A DNA stretch of 16,330 bases from Acidobacteriota bacterium (GCA_021784615.1 JAJYHU010000085.1:1-16330); one strand, 5' to 3'; numbered from the stretch's first letter, positions 1 to 8,367 are shown. Notes: generated from the sequence alone by a model not told the origin. Numbers and translations: made by a program.

Positions 1-687
1 TTCCGTCAGCGTGCGATGGACGATGTGGGCCTTGCGCTTGCCCGGCACGGAAAGAATCAGTTGAGGAATGCGGAACAACGTCGGAATCGTCAGGGTGATC
101 GCCTGCTTGGGCACGTCGGGCAGACCGTTGAACCAGCCTTCATTCACCTGCTGCTGCCGACAATCCTTGTCGAGCGAAACCACCTTGATGTCGAGCGGGT
201 CGTCAAAGTCCGCCTCCGCCGGATCGTTGAAAGCGATATGGCCGTTTTCACCGATCCCCAGCAGGCACAGTTGCGGATTGTACTGGCGTAGCAATTCTGC
301 ATATTCGCGGATATTTTTCTCCACGTCGGCCGCCGTCCCGTCCACGCCATGGAACTGGCGCACCTTGACTTTGCTCGTGAGATGCTCCCGCATATAGCGC
401 CGGAACGACGCGGGGTGCTGGTCGGAAAGGCCCAGATATTCATCCATGTGGAACGCCACAACCTTGTCCCACGGCAGGTCTGGCATTGCAATCAGAGCGT
501 CGAGCGTGGCCATCTGCGAGTTCCCGGTGGCAAAGACAACGGCAACGGTGTCATTCTGCGCGGCCAGGGAGCGCATGCGCTCTGCCGCCTCCTCCGCAGC
601 CGCCTTTCCCATCGCCTCGGTACTTTCGTAGGCCTCGACGGCAAGCTCTCCCACACGAAATGAACGGGTCAATCCAATCTTGGTCAT
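1..687 (-). CDS. nagB: Glucosamine-6-phosphate deaminase-like sugar isomerase, 3' end missing
   Basis: The frame is open from an ATG at 687 to the left edge (229 residues, no stop), so the gene continues outside the window. NagB enzymes convert glucosamine-6-phosphate to fructose-6-phosphate and ammonia in the cytoplasm. The family signatures are clear: FHMDEYLGL at about residues 79-87 (Asp82 matches the catalytic Asp of E. coli NagB) and GIGENGHIAFNDP at about 144-156 (His150 matches the catalytic His; the usual Glu after FN is Asp here). A late PGKRKAHIV stretch at about 215-223 fits the sugar-phosphate loop. I chose the ATG at 687 because AGGGAG at 696-701 lies 8 nt upstream; the ATG at 693 is only 2 nt from it. 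It lies 61 nt downstream of the DUF6807 gene on the same strand, probably as one transcript. A 6-phosphogluconolactonase-type paralogue is less likely given the DEY and GHIAFN motifs. Confidence 0.87.
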   Translation of the reverse strand, partial: MTKIGLTRSFRVGELAVEAYESTEAMGKAAAEEAAERMRSLAAQNDTVAVVFATGNSQMATLDALIAMPDLPWDKVVAFHMDEYLGLSDQHPASFRRYMREHLTSKVKVRQFHGVDGTAADVEKNIREYAELLRQYNPQLCLLGIGENGHIAFNDPAEADFDDPLDIKVVSLDKDCRQQQVNEGWFNGLPDVPKQAITLTIPTLFRIPQLILSVPGKRKAHIVHRTLTE

Positions 688-748
688 GTTCATAGCTCCC
701 TGCATTCAAAGTTAAATCGTTCTGGGCGCACGCATCGCCGCCCGGTTT

Positions 749-1744
749 TTATTGCTGCTCGGCGTAGCGGCGGTACGCCTCGGCCACGTGGGCTTGCTGA
801 TCGTCGCCGTGATGGATCAGAACGCGGTAGCGGAACAGCAGGGATTTACCCGGCGGAATCGTCCAACTTCCGTCTTGCAACGGGTCGCGGGTGAATTCTC
901 GAATCCCAAAAGGGTTTGCCGCAAACAAGCCGTAAGCTCGCGCATGCCAATAAGTGGGATGCCGAAAGCTTTTCGGGCTGTCGAAAACCGCGACTCCAAC
1001 CTCTTCGTTGCCGACCTTTCCGTAGTAATCCACCCAATTGGCGCGCTTGCCCCAGATCTCCTTCTCGCCCACGCCGCCGTTCGAGTTGACCATGTGGGCC
1101 GGTGGGGAGTTCAGTTGCTGGGTCAGCCGAAGAGCAAAGGTCCCTTCCTTGGTGTCGCCGAAGGTGACCGGCGCACCGTGGTCGGCTGTGATGGTGAATT
1201 CGCAATCGATGATCCGGGTGTTTGCGCCGCCCTTGAACACATATGCCTGGGTTTCGTCGGCAACGATCCTTCCACGGGGTCCGACCAGATGGAAAAGCGC
1301 GCGGAGCTTGCCGGATTCGGGCCCTCCCTCCATTTCCTCAATCTTGGCGATAACCGTGCGCCCGAAAACAGAATCGTCGCTCCACTTCGGGAACGCCGCC
1401 TCGCCCCAGAAGTCGATGCCGTCGATGTTGCCATGGCCAAAGTACATGGGACGCTGGTGCGGTTCCAGGTTGTGGTCGTGGAGGTGGGCGGCTGGGACGG
1501 TGTCGCCGACCGGGAAGCCACGGGTGATCACCGTTCCTTCAGCGCTCCGGAGCGGCATCAGATAAGGCTTTGCAACCTTTGGACTGAAGTCATAAGTCGT
1601 AAAAGGACGTCCGCCGATTTCAACTGAAATATGATCGCCATGGCGGGTTAATTGAACCGCTTCACGGGCTGCCCAGGCGCCTCCGGACGCCATCCCTAAC
1701 CAGAGCATTGAAAGGCACAGGCCCAGGACCGTCTTCTTCACCAT
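749..1744 (-). CDS. Secreted DUF6807 (PmoA-like) family protein
   Basis: A 331-residue protein with an N-terminal signal peptide: basic MVKK, a hydrophobic core to about residue 20, and AWA-A at about 24-27 as a likely cleavage site. The mature part resembles the DUF6807 family, often labelled 'methane oxygenase PmoA' in databases although it is unrelated in function to particulate methane monooxygenase. The key similarity is HNLEPHQRPMYFGHGNIDGIDFW at about residues 90-112, matching the family's H..H.G..F.HG.(V/I)NG.DFW block, followed by a beta-rich body with F.YR..IH near the C-terminus. The biochemical role of the family is not established; members are frequent near carbohydrate catabolism genes, so a role in extracytoplasmic sugar processing is only a guess. 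The start is well supported by GGGGAGG seven nt upstream of the ATG at 1744. Downstream on the same strand is the nagB-like gene. Confidence 0.8.
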   Translation of the reverse strand: MVKKTVLGLCLSMLWLGMASGGAWAAREAVQLTRHGDHISVEIGGRPFTTYDFSPKVAKPYLMPLRSAEGTVITRGFPVGDTVPAAHLHDHNLEPHQRPMYFGHGNIDGIDFWGEAAFPKWSDDSVFGRTVIAKIEEMEGGPESGKLRALFHLVGPRGRIVADETQAYVFKGGANTRIIDCEFTITADHGAPVTFGDTKEGTFALRLTQQLNSPPAHMVNSNGGVGEKEIWGKRANWVDYYGKVGNEEVGVAVFDSPKSFRHPTYWHARAYGLFAANPFGIREFTRDPLQDGSWTIPPGKSLLFRYRVLIHHGDDQQAHVAEAYRRYAEQQ

Positions 1745-1868
1745 TGGTAAACCTCCCCTATGTGTTTTTCGATCTGGAAAACTTCGGAGACCGCTGCGCG
1801 GAAGCGCCCCTGCTGAAGGCTGACTCCTGAGCCGGCGTCCCTGGCGAACAGACCGCGTTGGCAGCCCG

Positions 1869-4328
1869 CTAATACCGCATGGCGGTTACACGGCCTTGGC
1901 TTTCACCACGCAGCCAGACGTAAACCGGCGCGCGGGGACTTGGAGGAGGCCAGGGCATTTCAATTTTCAAGGTTTGCTCATCGGGATGTCCAGGCACCGG
2001 CGTTGGAATCCCTTGCACCGGAAACCCCTTTGCCGAGTCCCAGCCTGTTTTTTCGATCATCTGCAAGTCCTGGCCCGTCAAAGAGCCGGCGTAGAGAGCT
2101 TCGCCGAGTTTCCGGTTGCTCATCGCAAACTTGGTGATTCGCGGCAGGCGGATAACATGTCCCAGCGTGTACGGGTCGGACGATCCTGTAACTTTGTCCA
2201 TGACCGTCGCCGTCAGCAGGCATCCGGACTGGCCAACGTTGCCGGGAACAAGCGACAAAAACAGATTATTCTCGCCCGCAAAGTCGAGCGTCGCCGATCC
2301 ATCCTGGCCGCCGGGATGGAGCGTAAGCGTCTGTTTGATATCGGAGCTGTTGCTGCAAGCAAGTTGGAGCGCCGGACGCGAACCGATTTCCTTGCCATGG
2401 ATCGCGAAGCTGACCGGTGATCCTGCCGGGATCTCCCCCTTGTCCAGAGCAACATCCGTCTCCGCCGAAAACGACGTCTTGGCGCTCAGGATTTTGGGCC
2501 GTGGGCCGACCACCTGAACGAAGCCGGGAACGCGCAGCGGCTTGTGGAGTCCCTCAATCTCCAGGCTGGCTGTCAGCAGCTCACCCTGATGTGCCGCTGG
2601 AGCAAGTTTCAGGGTGGCTTTGCGCTCCTGGGAATTTTGTTCGCCCGTGGGCTCTTTCGTCAGCTCCCATTCGGCGTCTTTGCTGGTGATACCGGTGATG
2701 CGGTCAAGCCCTGCGCCTTCCAAGACAACCGTCTGCTCAGGCTCGCCCAGATTCGCGCGCAGCGGCAGATTGCTCATCTTCGGATTGGGCGGATGGATCG
2801 TGACCGGAACGTCCTGTATGGCGCCATTGGATTGGGTCAGCATCAGAAGGTAAGAACCCGGACTCAAGGTACTGGTATCAATTTCCGTCTGCAACCGGGT
2901 TTGCTCGCCGTTCTTCTCCCTCTTCGCAAGCGTGAACGCCAGGTTGCTGGCTTTCGCATCGCGCTTGCTTGCCCTCACGATCGCGACCTTGTTGACGAAC
3001 TCGAAATCGGCCCCGGCCACCTCAACGGAAACCGGCCCGCTTCCCTCGGTAAGGCGGTCCGCTGAATCCGGAGTCATCTTAGCCGCTGCCAAGTCTCCGA
3101 AGTTATGGACCTGAACGGTGCCGGCCACCTGGAACGGCGTCCAGTCCCATTTTGCCGCTAGCCGATACGCCCCCGGAGGAATCTTGGCTTTAGTCAGATC
3201 CAGCGAGAGCGTATCCACGGAAGGCCCGGCGGTCACCGTGGCAGGAACCGGCACTTGATGCGTGGAAGAAACCAGCTGCCAATCCCGGGCGCGCGGAAGA
3301 ATGCTCAGTTGAGCGCGGGTCGAGCAGCTAACTTTCATGCTGGACTTCCAGTTGGCCGGAATGTGCTGCGTCTCATGCAGCGAAGCAGCCGGAGGCCCGG
3401 CGTTCGGAACCCGCAGCACCCACAGGTACGCCTGACGGTTCCGCGATTTGGCTGGCTGAGAGGCGGTGCAGAGCTCGATTCCGTGCGAGCTGGTGGGCTG
3501 CGCAAAGGCGGCGCGAAAGTCGGTGCCGGGAAACATCAGGGTCCGCATGTTCTGGAAGAGCGAAGCGCCTCCAGCCGCCAGGCCCACCGGAGTGCTGCCC
3601 AAAAACATTGCCGCCACCCATGCCGCCACTCCTGCCGACTGTTGCAAGGCGCTCGACCGCCCCGGCGCGAGCGGATTGTAGGAAGAAACGGCGGGAACGA
3701 CCGCATGCATCAGCGACGCCGCCTGCTGGTCCGCCGGAGCCGTGGAATTAACCTGAGGCAGCGACACATTGTACTGTGAAGAAAATCCCTGAAGCACCGC
3801 GTTGAGGTCCCGGCTGGCGGGCGGCGATTGCTCATACTGCGAAAGCGTTTGCACCAGGGCTTCCACGGTGGTAGCCTTTTGCGCGTAATCCGCCAATTGC
3901 GGGATCAAGTTCTGATTGTGCTCGACGAGTGAATTAACTTTCTTTACATCCAGCCCGTCCGGGCCGTAAACTACCCCCACGATGGAAGCTCGCGCCGGCA
4001 CTTTCCATTCGGCATTGCCGTCGGCGGGTTGTGGTTGCAGCACCTTAATGTCATGAGTCCCGCCGGAGGCCGGAACAAGCAGAACTGCGATCCTGGCCTT
4101 GCTTTTCTTCTTCCGGTCCGCTTTTCTTAAAGGCTCGTACTTTAGCTTTTGGCCGGCTTCGATCTGGTTGACCGCGCTAACGGGAAGCGCCGGCCCACCA
4201 TGCGCAGGCTCCAGCAAAAACCGGAAGGTCTCAACCGGCGTACCCGCCGGACAGGTGTGAGCCTCAGCGGCAAAACATGGCAGCGTACCGAGTGCGAACA
4301 GCATGATCAAGGAAGAGATGTTTCTCAA
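1869..4328 (-). CDS. Large secreted protein of unknown function (819 aa)
   Basis: I do not recognise a named family. The start is TTG at 4328: AAGGAG lies 10 nt upstream, and the next in-frame ATG (residue 9) would be too far from it. Residues 1-21 form a signal peptide (hydrophobic SSLIMLFALGTLPCFAAEA). Residues about 140-185 are helix-like and Gln/Ala-rich. A small hydrophobic, Gly/Ala-rich segment at about 229-255 could insert in a membrane. From about residue 340 onward the protein is beta-rich with repeated Ig-like units. These show phrases such as GAYRLAAKWDW, PGSYLLMLTQ, and VVLEGAGLDRITGI, the last reminiscent of IPT/TIG-type folds. Cysteines are sparse, and several (residues 26, about 286 and about 335) are in exported regions. 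An envelope or surface role is inferred from export and fold. It stands 124 nt upstream of the DUF6807 gene on the same strand. Confidence 0.75.
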   Translation of the reverse strand: MRNISSLIMLFALGTLPCFAAEAHTCPAGTPVETFRFLLEPAHGGPALPVSAVNQIEAGQKLKYEPLRKADRKKKSKARIAVLLVPASGGTHDIKVLQPQPADGNAEWKVPARASIVGVVYGPDGLDVKKVNSLVEHNQNLIPQLADYAQKATTVEALVQTLSQYEQSPPASRDLNAVLQGFSSQYNVSLPQVNSTAPADQQAASLMHAVVPAVSSYNPLAPGRSSALQQSAGVAAWVAAMFLGSTPVGLAAGGASLFQNMRTLMFPGTDFRAAFAQPTSSHGIELCTASQPAKSRNRQAYLWVLRVPNAGPPAASLHETQHIPANWKSSMKVSCSTRAQLSILPRARDWQLVSSTHQVPVPATVTAGPSVDTLSLDLTKAKIPPGAYRLAAKWDWTPFQVAGTVQVHNFGDLAAAKMTPDSADRLTEGSGPVSVEVAGADFEFVNKVAIVRASKRDAKASNLAFTLAKREKNGEQTRLQTEIDTSTLSPGSYLLMLTQSNGAIQDVPVTIHPPNPKMSNLPLRANLGEPEQTVVLEGAGLDRITGITSKDAEWELTKEPTGEQNSQERKATLKLAPAAHQGELLTASLEIEGLHKPLRVPGFVQVVGPRPKILSAKTSFSAETDVALDKGEIPAGSPVSFAIHGKEIGSRPALQLACSNSSDIKQTLTLHPGGQDGSATLDFAGENNLFLSLVPGNVGQSGCLLTATVMDKVTGSSDPYTLGHVIRLPRITKFAMSNRKLGEALYAGSLTGQDLQMIEKTGWDSAKGFPVQGIPTPVPGHPDEQTLKIEMPWPPPSPRAPVYVWLRGESQGRVTAMRY

Positions 4329-4538
4329 GGAAGGCCCACTCCTTCAAGCCGGGTGAATTTCACACAAGTAGAAATAGTAAGCTTCGGACCCGCTTCGCGC
4401 AATCCTTAGCCGTTTTTTGCTTCCATCGGTCTTACTTTTCTTTGATGTCATGTTCGGGATATAAGGATGGCAGGCTTCCACAAGGTTTTTGCTGTTTTTC
4501 TGTGGGCGGGAAGGGGTGAAAACACAGGAAATCGCTGG

Positions 4539-4988
4539 CTACGCTTGCTCGCGGGCAAAGCGGCGCAGGCGCTCCCGAAGCTCGTCGCGCCTCTCTCGGA
4601 ACGCGGCAAGCCGCTCTTCGGTGGAACCCTTAACCGCCGCCGGGTCGAGAATGCTCCAGTGAATGCGCTTGGTGGTGGCCGGGAAAACGGGACAGATCTC
4701 CCGGGCGTTGTCGCAGACCGTGATTACGAAGTCAAAGTCGCGGCCGGCAAATTCCTCAACGGATTTCGAGCGGTGCCCGGAAATATCGATTCCCAATTCC
4801 TTCATTACGGCAATCGCTTCCGCGCGCACCTGGCTTGGATGGGTTCCGGCGCTTGCAACTTCAAAGAGATCGCCGGCGTCATTCCTCAGCAAACCTTCCG
4901 CCATCTGGCTCCGTGCTGAGTTCCCCGTGCACAAGATAAGAACCTTGCTTTGACCTCGCGAAGTTGTTTCTGCCTCTGTTTTTTGCAT
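4539..4988 (-). CDS. arsC: Thioredoxin-coupled arsenate reductase ArsC (LMW-PTPase fold)
   Basis: A 149-residue cytoplasmic enzyme that reduces arsenate to arsenite for export. The phosphatase-like loop CTGNSARS begins at Cys20 (C-x5-R with Arg26). The redox pair expected for the thioredoxin-type enzyme is present as Cys92 and Cys99 in VCDNAREICPVFP. The HWSILDPA stretch at 110-117 is also typical. The frame is open upstream to 5150, but those extra residues overlap the end of acr3 and look unlike ArsC. The ATG at 4988 gives the usual family length, although its ribosome site is weak. It is the last gene of the arsR-arsM-acr3-arsC operon, 67 nt after acr3. Its product, arsenite, is the substrate of both Acr3 and ArsM next door. 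Confidence 0.93.
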   Translation of the reverse strand: MQKTEAETTSRGQSKVLILCTGNSARSQMAEGLLRNDAGDLFEVASAGTHPSQVRAEAIAVMKELGIDISGHRSKSVEEFAGRDFDFVITVCDNAREICPVFPATTKRIHWSILDPAAVKGSTEERLAAFRERRDELRERLRRFAREQA

Positions 4989-5055
4989 GAGTGCAACCCG
5001 TTGCTCAGCGTTGCGCGCAAAGATGACGTGCCGGTTTTGGACGCAACATACCCGG

Positions 5056-6144
5056 CTAAAACCCGGCACCACCAGAAGCTGCGACCACTTCCGCGGTTCG
5101 CAACCGGAAATAGCGCCGCTGGAAGTGAAGTGAAACGCCCACAAGGCCAATCAGGACAGGCACCTCGACCAGCGGCCCCACCACTGCGGCAAACGCTGCC
5201 CCTGAGTTGATGCCAAACACCGCAACGGCTACGGCAATCGCCAGCTCAAAGTTGTTGCTCGCCGCCGTGAAGGAAAGCGTGGCGGTTTTGCTGTAATCCG
5301 CCCCCGCCTTTTTGCCCATGTAAAAGGACACCAGAAACATCAGGACAAAGTAGACCAGCAGGGGCGCCGCAATGCGCAGAACGTCGAGCGGCAGTTGAAT
5401 GATGTATTCGCCTTTCAGCGAAAACATCAGGACAATGGTAAAGAGCAGGGCCACCAGCGTCAGCGGGCTGATGCGCGGGACAAACTTCTTTTCATACCAT
5501 TCCCGGCTCCGTGTACGGACCAGCGCAAAGCGCGTCAGCATCCCCGCCAAGAATGGAATCCCCAGATAAATAAAGACGCTCGCGGCGATCTCCTTCATGG
5601 ATACATCGACGACGGCCCCCTTCAAGCCAAGCCAGGAAGGTAGCACCGTGATGAACACCCAAGCGTAAACCGAATAGAACAGCACCTGAAATACAGCGTT
5701 GAAAGCGACCAAACCCGCCGCATAGTCCGTATCGCCCTGGGCAAGTTCATTCCAGACAATCACCATGGCGATGCAGCGCGCCAGGCCGATCATGATGACG
5801 CCCACCATATACTCCGGATGGTTGCGCAGAAAAGCGACCGCCAGGACAAACATCAGCACAGGCCCAATCACCCAGTTTTCGAGCAAGGAGAGAAACAAAA
5901 TCCGTTTGTTGCGGAAGACTTCTCCAAGCTCCTCGTACCGGACCTTGGTAAGGGGCGGATACATCATCAGGATCAGTCCAACGGCGATCGGGATCGAAGT
6001 GGTGCCTTCCTGGAAGGCCGCAATCGTGCGGGCAAAGGTGGGAATAAAATGGCCCAGTGCGACGCCCAGCGCCATGGCCAAAAAAATCCAGGCGGTCAGG
6101 TAACGGTCAAGAAACGAAAGCCTGCTGGCTACTGGTGCTGACAT
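5056..6144 (-). CDS. acr3: ACR3-family arsenite efflux permease
   Basis: A 362-residue polytopic inner-membrane protein with about ten hydrophobic segments, matching the family's usual size and topology. ACR3 transporters expel arsenite, driven by the proton gradient. The diagnostic segment GLARCIAMVIVWNELA contains Cys124, which corresponds to the essential cysteine of transmembrane segment 4, and AASNNFELAIAVAV near residue 300 contains the conserved Asn-Phe-Glu. SIPIAVGLILMMYPPLTKV at about 50-68 is a third family block. It starts 62 nt after arsM and ends 67 nt before arsC, on the same strand and most likely the same mRNA. The upstream ribosome site is weak (AAAGAAGAA, about 9 nt before the ATG). 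Confidence 0.95.
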   Translation of the reverse strand: MSAPVASRLSFLDRYLTAWIFLAMALGVALGHFIPTFARTIAAFQEGTTSIPIAVGLILMMYPPLTKVRYEELGEVFRNKRILFLSLLENWVIGPVLMFVLAVAFLRNHPEYMVGVIMIGLARCIAMVIVWNELAQGDTDYAAGLVAFNAVFQVLFYSVYAWVFITVLPSWLGLKGAVVDVSMKEIAASVFIYLGIPFLAGMLTRFALVRTRSREWYEKKFVPRISPLTLVALLFTIVLMFSLKGEYIIQLPLDVLRIAAPLLVYFVLMFLVSFYMGKKAGADYSKTATLSFTAASNNFELAIAVAVAVFGINSGAAFAAVVGPLVEVPVLIGLVGVSLHFQRRYFRLRTAEVVAASGGAGF

Positions 6145-6206
6145 GCGGGTGTTCTTCTTTGCGTTGCCGGGCCGTTACGGACGGCATGCCGCATTCATGG
6201 ACGGCG

Positions 6207-7037
6207 CTACTCTGCCGAGCCAGGCTTGCTGGCGCGGATAAAGGCGCTCATGAACTTGCCGTCCACAAGCGGCGCAATCGCGTCCACGTCAACTCCCTGG
6301 CCGGCCAGAAATTGGCGGATATCTTCAATCTGGTAAATTCGCGTCGGCTCAATGCTGATGCCGCGAAAGCCTGCGGCGGCCAACTTCGCACGGTATTCCG
6401 ATTCTTCCAGAGCTCCGGCCACGCAGCCAGCCCAGAGCTCCATGTTCCGCCGGATCTCCGCGGGGATTTCACCGCGGACCACCACGTCAGAGACAGCAAC
6501 CCGCCCTCCCGGCTTAAGGACCCGAAAGGCTTCAGCCAACACTCGGCCTTTATCGGCGGAAAGATTGATGACGCAGTTCGAAATAATGACGTCGATGGTA
6601 TTGCCGGGCAAAGGAATGTTCTCGATTTCGCCTTTCAGGAACTCCACATTTTCAGCGCCGGCTTTGCGCTGGTTTTCGCGGGCGAGCGCCAGCATTTCAT
6701 CCGTCATGTCCAGGCCATAGGCTTTGCCGGCCGGTCCCACGCGCTTGGCGGAGAGCAAAACGTCAATGCCTCCGCCGGAGCCCAAGTCCAACACCGTTTC
6801 CCCCGGATGTAGCTCGGCAAGGGCCGTAGGATTTCCGCACCCAAGCGATGCCAGCACCGCCTCTTCGGGAAGCTCCCGTGTTTGGCCTGCATCATATAGG
6901 TTTGAGGTGATCGAGTCGCAACAGTCTTGCCACGTAGACTTTTTGCCGCAACATGAGGTCTTGCCCGTGCTCACGGCGAGGGCGGCCTGCCCGTATTTTT
7001 CTTTCACCACCTCTCTGATGTCGTCGCTATTGTTCAT
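6207..7037 (-). CDS. arsM: Arsenite S-adenosylmethionine methyltransferase
   Basis: A 276-residue class I SAM-dependent methyltransferase that methylates trivalent arsenic in the cytoplasm. The SAM-binding motif DLGSGGGID is at 84-92. The conserved As(III)-binding cysteines are present: Cys67 in ASLGCGNPTAL, Cys155 in ISNCVINLS and Cys205 in WAGCVAGAL. There are two extra N-terminal pairs, Cys29-Cys30 and Cys39-Cys40. A C-terminal domain typical of ArsM follows from about residue 210. I chose the ATG at 7037 and not the one at 7061 because it overlaps the arsR stop as ATGA, pointing to translational coupling with the regulator. Its presence alongside efflux and reductase genes means arsenite can be either exported or methylated. 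Confidence 0.94.
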   Translation of the reverse strand: MNNSDDIREVVKEKYGQAALAVSTGKTSCCGKKSTWQDCCDSITSNLYDAGQTRELPEEAVLASLGCGNPTALAELHPGETVLDLGSGGGIDVLLSAKRVGPAGKAYGLDMTDEMLALARENQRKAGAENVEFLKGEIENIPLPGNTIDVIISNCVINLSADKGRVLAEAFRVLKPGGRVAVSDVVVRGEIPAEIRRNMELWAGCVAGALEESEYRAKLAAAGFRGISIEPTRIYQIEDIRQFLAGQGVDVDAIAPLVDGKFMSAFIRASKPGSAE

Positions 7038-7408
7038 TGGCTTCTCTTTTCCAGGCCGCATTTGGGCCCAATCGAGACAAGTTCGCCCGGCTCAATGGCC
7101 TTGTTTCGAGTGCAGCACTCCGCATAGAGGAAGTTGACAATTGCCTGGAGCGCCTCCGTGTTGGCCGTATACCAAAGAAACGTGCCTTCGCGCCGCACCG
7201 CGACCAGTCCTTCATTTTTGAGCTTTTCAAGGTGGTGCGAGAGCGTGGAGGCTGGGATACCCAACTCGTCCTGAATGTCGCCAACAATCAAGCCTTGGGG
7301 ATGGGCGGTCAGAAGGATTTGCACAATGCGCAGCCGCGGCTCAGCGCCCATCGCGGCAAACATGTCGGCGTAGCGGGTAACTTGCTCAAGGGTCTTGTTC
7401 GATGCCAT
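7034..7408 (-). CDS. arsR: ArsR-family arsenic-responsive repressor
   Basis: A 124-residue winged helix-turn-helix protein of the ArsR/SmtB family. It should bind the operon promoter and release it when As(III) binds. The DNA-recognition region is IPASTLSHHLEKLKNEGLV at about 51-69, followed by the beta-wing VRREGTFLWY. The sensing cysteines are not in the recognition helix as in classical E. coli ArsR. They lie at the C-terminal side: the adjacent pair Cys98-Cys99 in YAECCTRN, and Cys117. That is like the C-terminal CC type described for Acidithiobacillus ArsR. It is the first gene of the operon and overlaps arsM by 4 nt. The promoter -10 box is so close to the ATG that the transcript may be leaderless. 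Confidence 0.93.
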   Translation of the reverse strand: MASNKTLEQVTRYADMFAAMGAEPRLRIVQILLTAHPQGLIVGDIQDELGIPASTLSHHLEKLKNEGLVAVRREGTFLWYTANTEALQAIVNFLYAECCTRNKAIEPGELVSIGPKCGLEKRSQ

Positions 7409-7410
7409 AT

Positions 7411-7426
7411 TTCTATAATACTAGAA
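7411..7426. promoter_or_regulatory. Putative ArsR operator (inverted repeat)
   Basis: TTCTA-N6-TAGAA is a perfect inverted repeat two bases upstream of the arsR start codon and covers the proposed -10 box. A repressor dimer bound here would block RNA polymerase, which fits ArsR autoregulation. The overlapping CTAGAACTAG (7421-7430) is a second short symmetric element that could extend the site. Confidence 0.5.
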
Positions 7427-7442
7427 CTAGCGAATGATGCAA
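7415..7442 (-). promoter_or_regulatory. Putative sigma70-type promoter of the ars operon
   Basis: Read on the minus strand, TTGCAT (7442-7437) is separated by 16 nt from TATTAT (7420-7415), giving recognisable -35 and -10 boxes. Only six bases lie between the -10 box and the arsR ATG at 7408, so transcription would begin at or within a few bases of the start codon. Confidence 0.5.
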
Positions 7443-7624
7443 ATGGAATCTTCCCGCGGCATTCGACCAGTTCCGCCACTCCCATCTCCACCCCTGCAGA
7501 ACAAAAGCGCCAGGGACGGGATACCACAATACATCCATGGCCCATTCCGAACTGTGTTAGGCTAAGGCGAATGCGGGCATGGCACACTACATCGAGCCAT
7601 TTCCGCCGCTGTTCAGGAGCATAT

Positions 7625-8281
7625 ATGTCAGAAAAAATAGGGATTCTCGTTCGTGTGCGGTCGGAGTTGGGCGTTCTCCATCAACTGACGGGCGTTATTG
7701 CGAAGCATCAAGGGAACATCTCATCCGTGGGGATTATCGACGAGAGTGGCCCGGAAGTCCGCATCTATTTTGAAATTGATCTGCCCGGATCGTCCCAGGC
7801 TTTGCTCGGAGCGCTGCAAGCTCTTCCGGTTGTGCATCAGGCGGAAGCCGTCAACACGCTCGGCAGGATTTACGGCAAGCGGATTATCGTGGTTGGCGGC
7901 GGAGCCCAGGTGGGCCAGGTGGCGATTGGCGCAATCTCGGAGGCCGACCGCCACAACATCCGCGGCGAGCATATCTCCGTGGACACGATTCCGCTGGTTG
8001 GAGAGCAGCCGCTGGCCGACGCCGTCCGCGCGGTGGGTCGATTGCCTCGGGCGCGCGCGCTGGTGCTGGCGGGCTCGTTGATGGGCGGCGAAATTGAAAA
8101 AGCTGTTCGGGAAGTTCGGGAGCAAGGCTTGCTGGTGATTAGCCTCAATATGGCAGGGAGCGTCCCGGACGTCGCCGATCTCGTCGTCACGGACCCCGTG
8201 CAGGCAGGCGTGATGGCCGTTATGGCCGTCGCCGACACCGCCAAGTTCAACGTCAGCCGCCTGAAAAAGAGGACCTTCTAA
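7625..8281 (+). CDS. ACT-domain protein with DUF5612-like C-terminal domain
   Basis: A 218-residue cytoplasmic protein. The ATG at 7625 is preceded by AGGAG with a 5-nt gap, and the frame is open further upstream only through non-coding sequence. Residues about 4-75 look like an ACT small-molecule (usually amino acid) binding domain: IGILVRVRSELGVLHQLTGVIAKHQGNISSVGI. The rest contains IIVVGGGAQVGQVAIGAISEADRHNIRGE at 87-115, Rossmann-like in its glycine pattern, and ISVDTIPLVGE at 117-127. I associate this with DUF5612, a family I know mainly from archaea; that assignment is from memory. No enzymatic activity can be deduced. A ligand-sensing role is inferred from the ACT domain. It is transcribed divergently from the ars operon and is followed 86 nt later by the AlkD-like gene. 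Confidence 0.75.
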   Translation: MSEKIGILVRVRSELGVLHQLTGVIAKHQGNISSVGIIDESGPEVRIYFEIDLPGSSQALLGALQALPVVHQAEAVNTLGRIYGKRIIVVGGGAQVGQVAIGAISEADRHNIRGEHISVDTIPLVGEQPLADAVRAVGRLPRARALVLAGSLMGGEIEKAVREVREQGLLVISLNMAGSVPDVADLVVTDPVQAGVMAVMAVADTAKFNVSRLKKRTF

Positions 8282-8367
8282 GAAGAACCGCCTGTAGAAT
8301 CAGCGTCCGTGTTCCTAGCCAGAAAGCCCTCGTGAGCAAAAGAGTCCCGATCAAAGAAGGCCTTAAG

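Noticed and set aside
752..1627. Long open frame on the plus strand opposite the DUF6807 gene
   Set aside because: It is antisense to a gene with a signal peptide, a strong ribosome site and family motifs, and its own translation resembles no protein.
4470..4515. Terminator after the ars operon (CCACA and TGTGG flanking a T-rich stretch)
   Set aside because: Only a 5-bp stem with a long loop; not supportable.
4989..5150. N-terminal extension of arsC
   Set aside because: The extension overlaps acr3 and adds residues unlike any ArsC; ATG 4988 gives the family length.
7037..7624. Upstream extension of the ACT-domain gene
   Set aside because: It would run antisense through arsR and over its promoter; ATG 7625 has a good AGGAG site.
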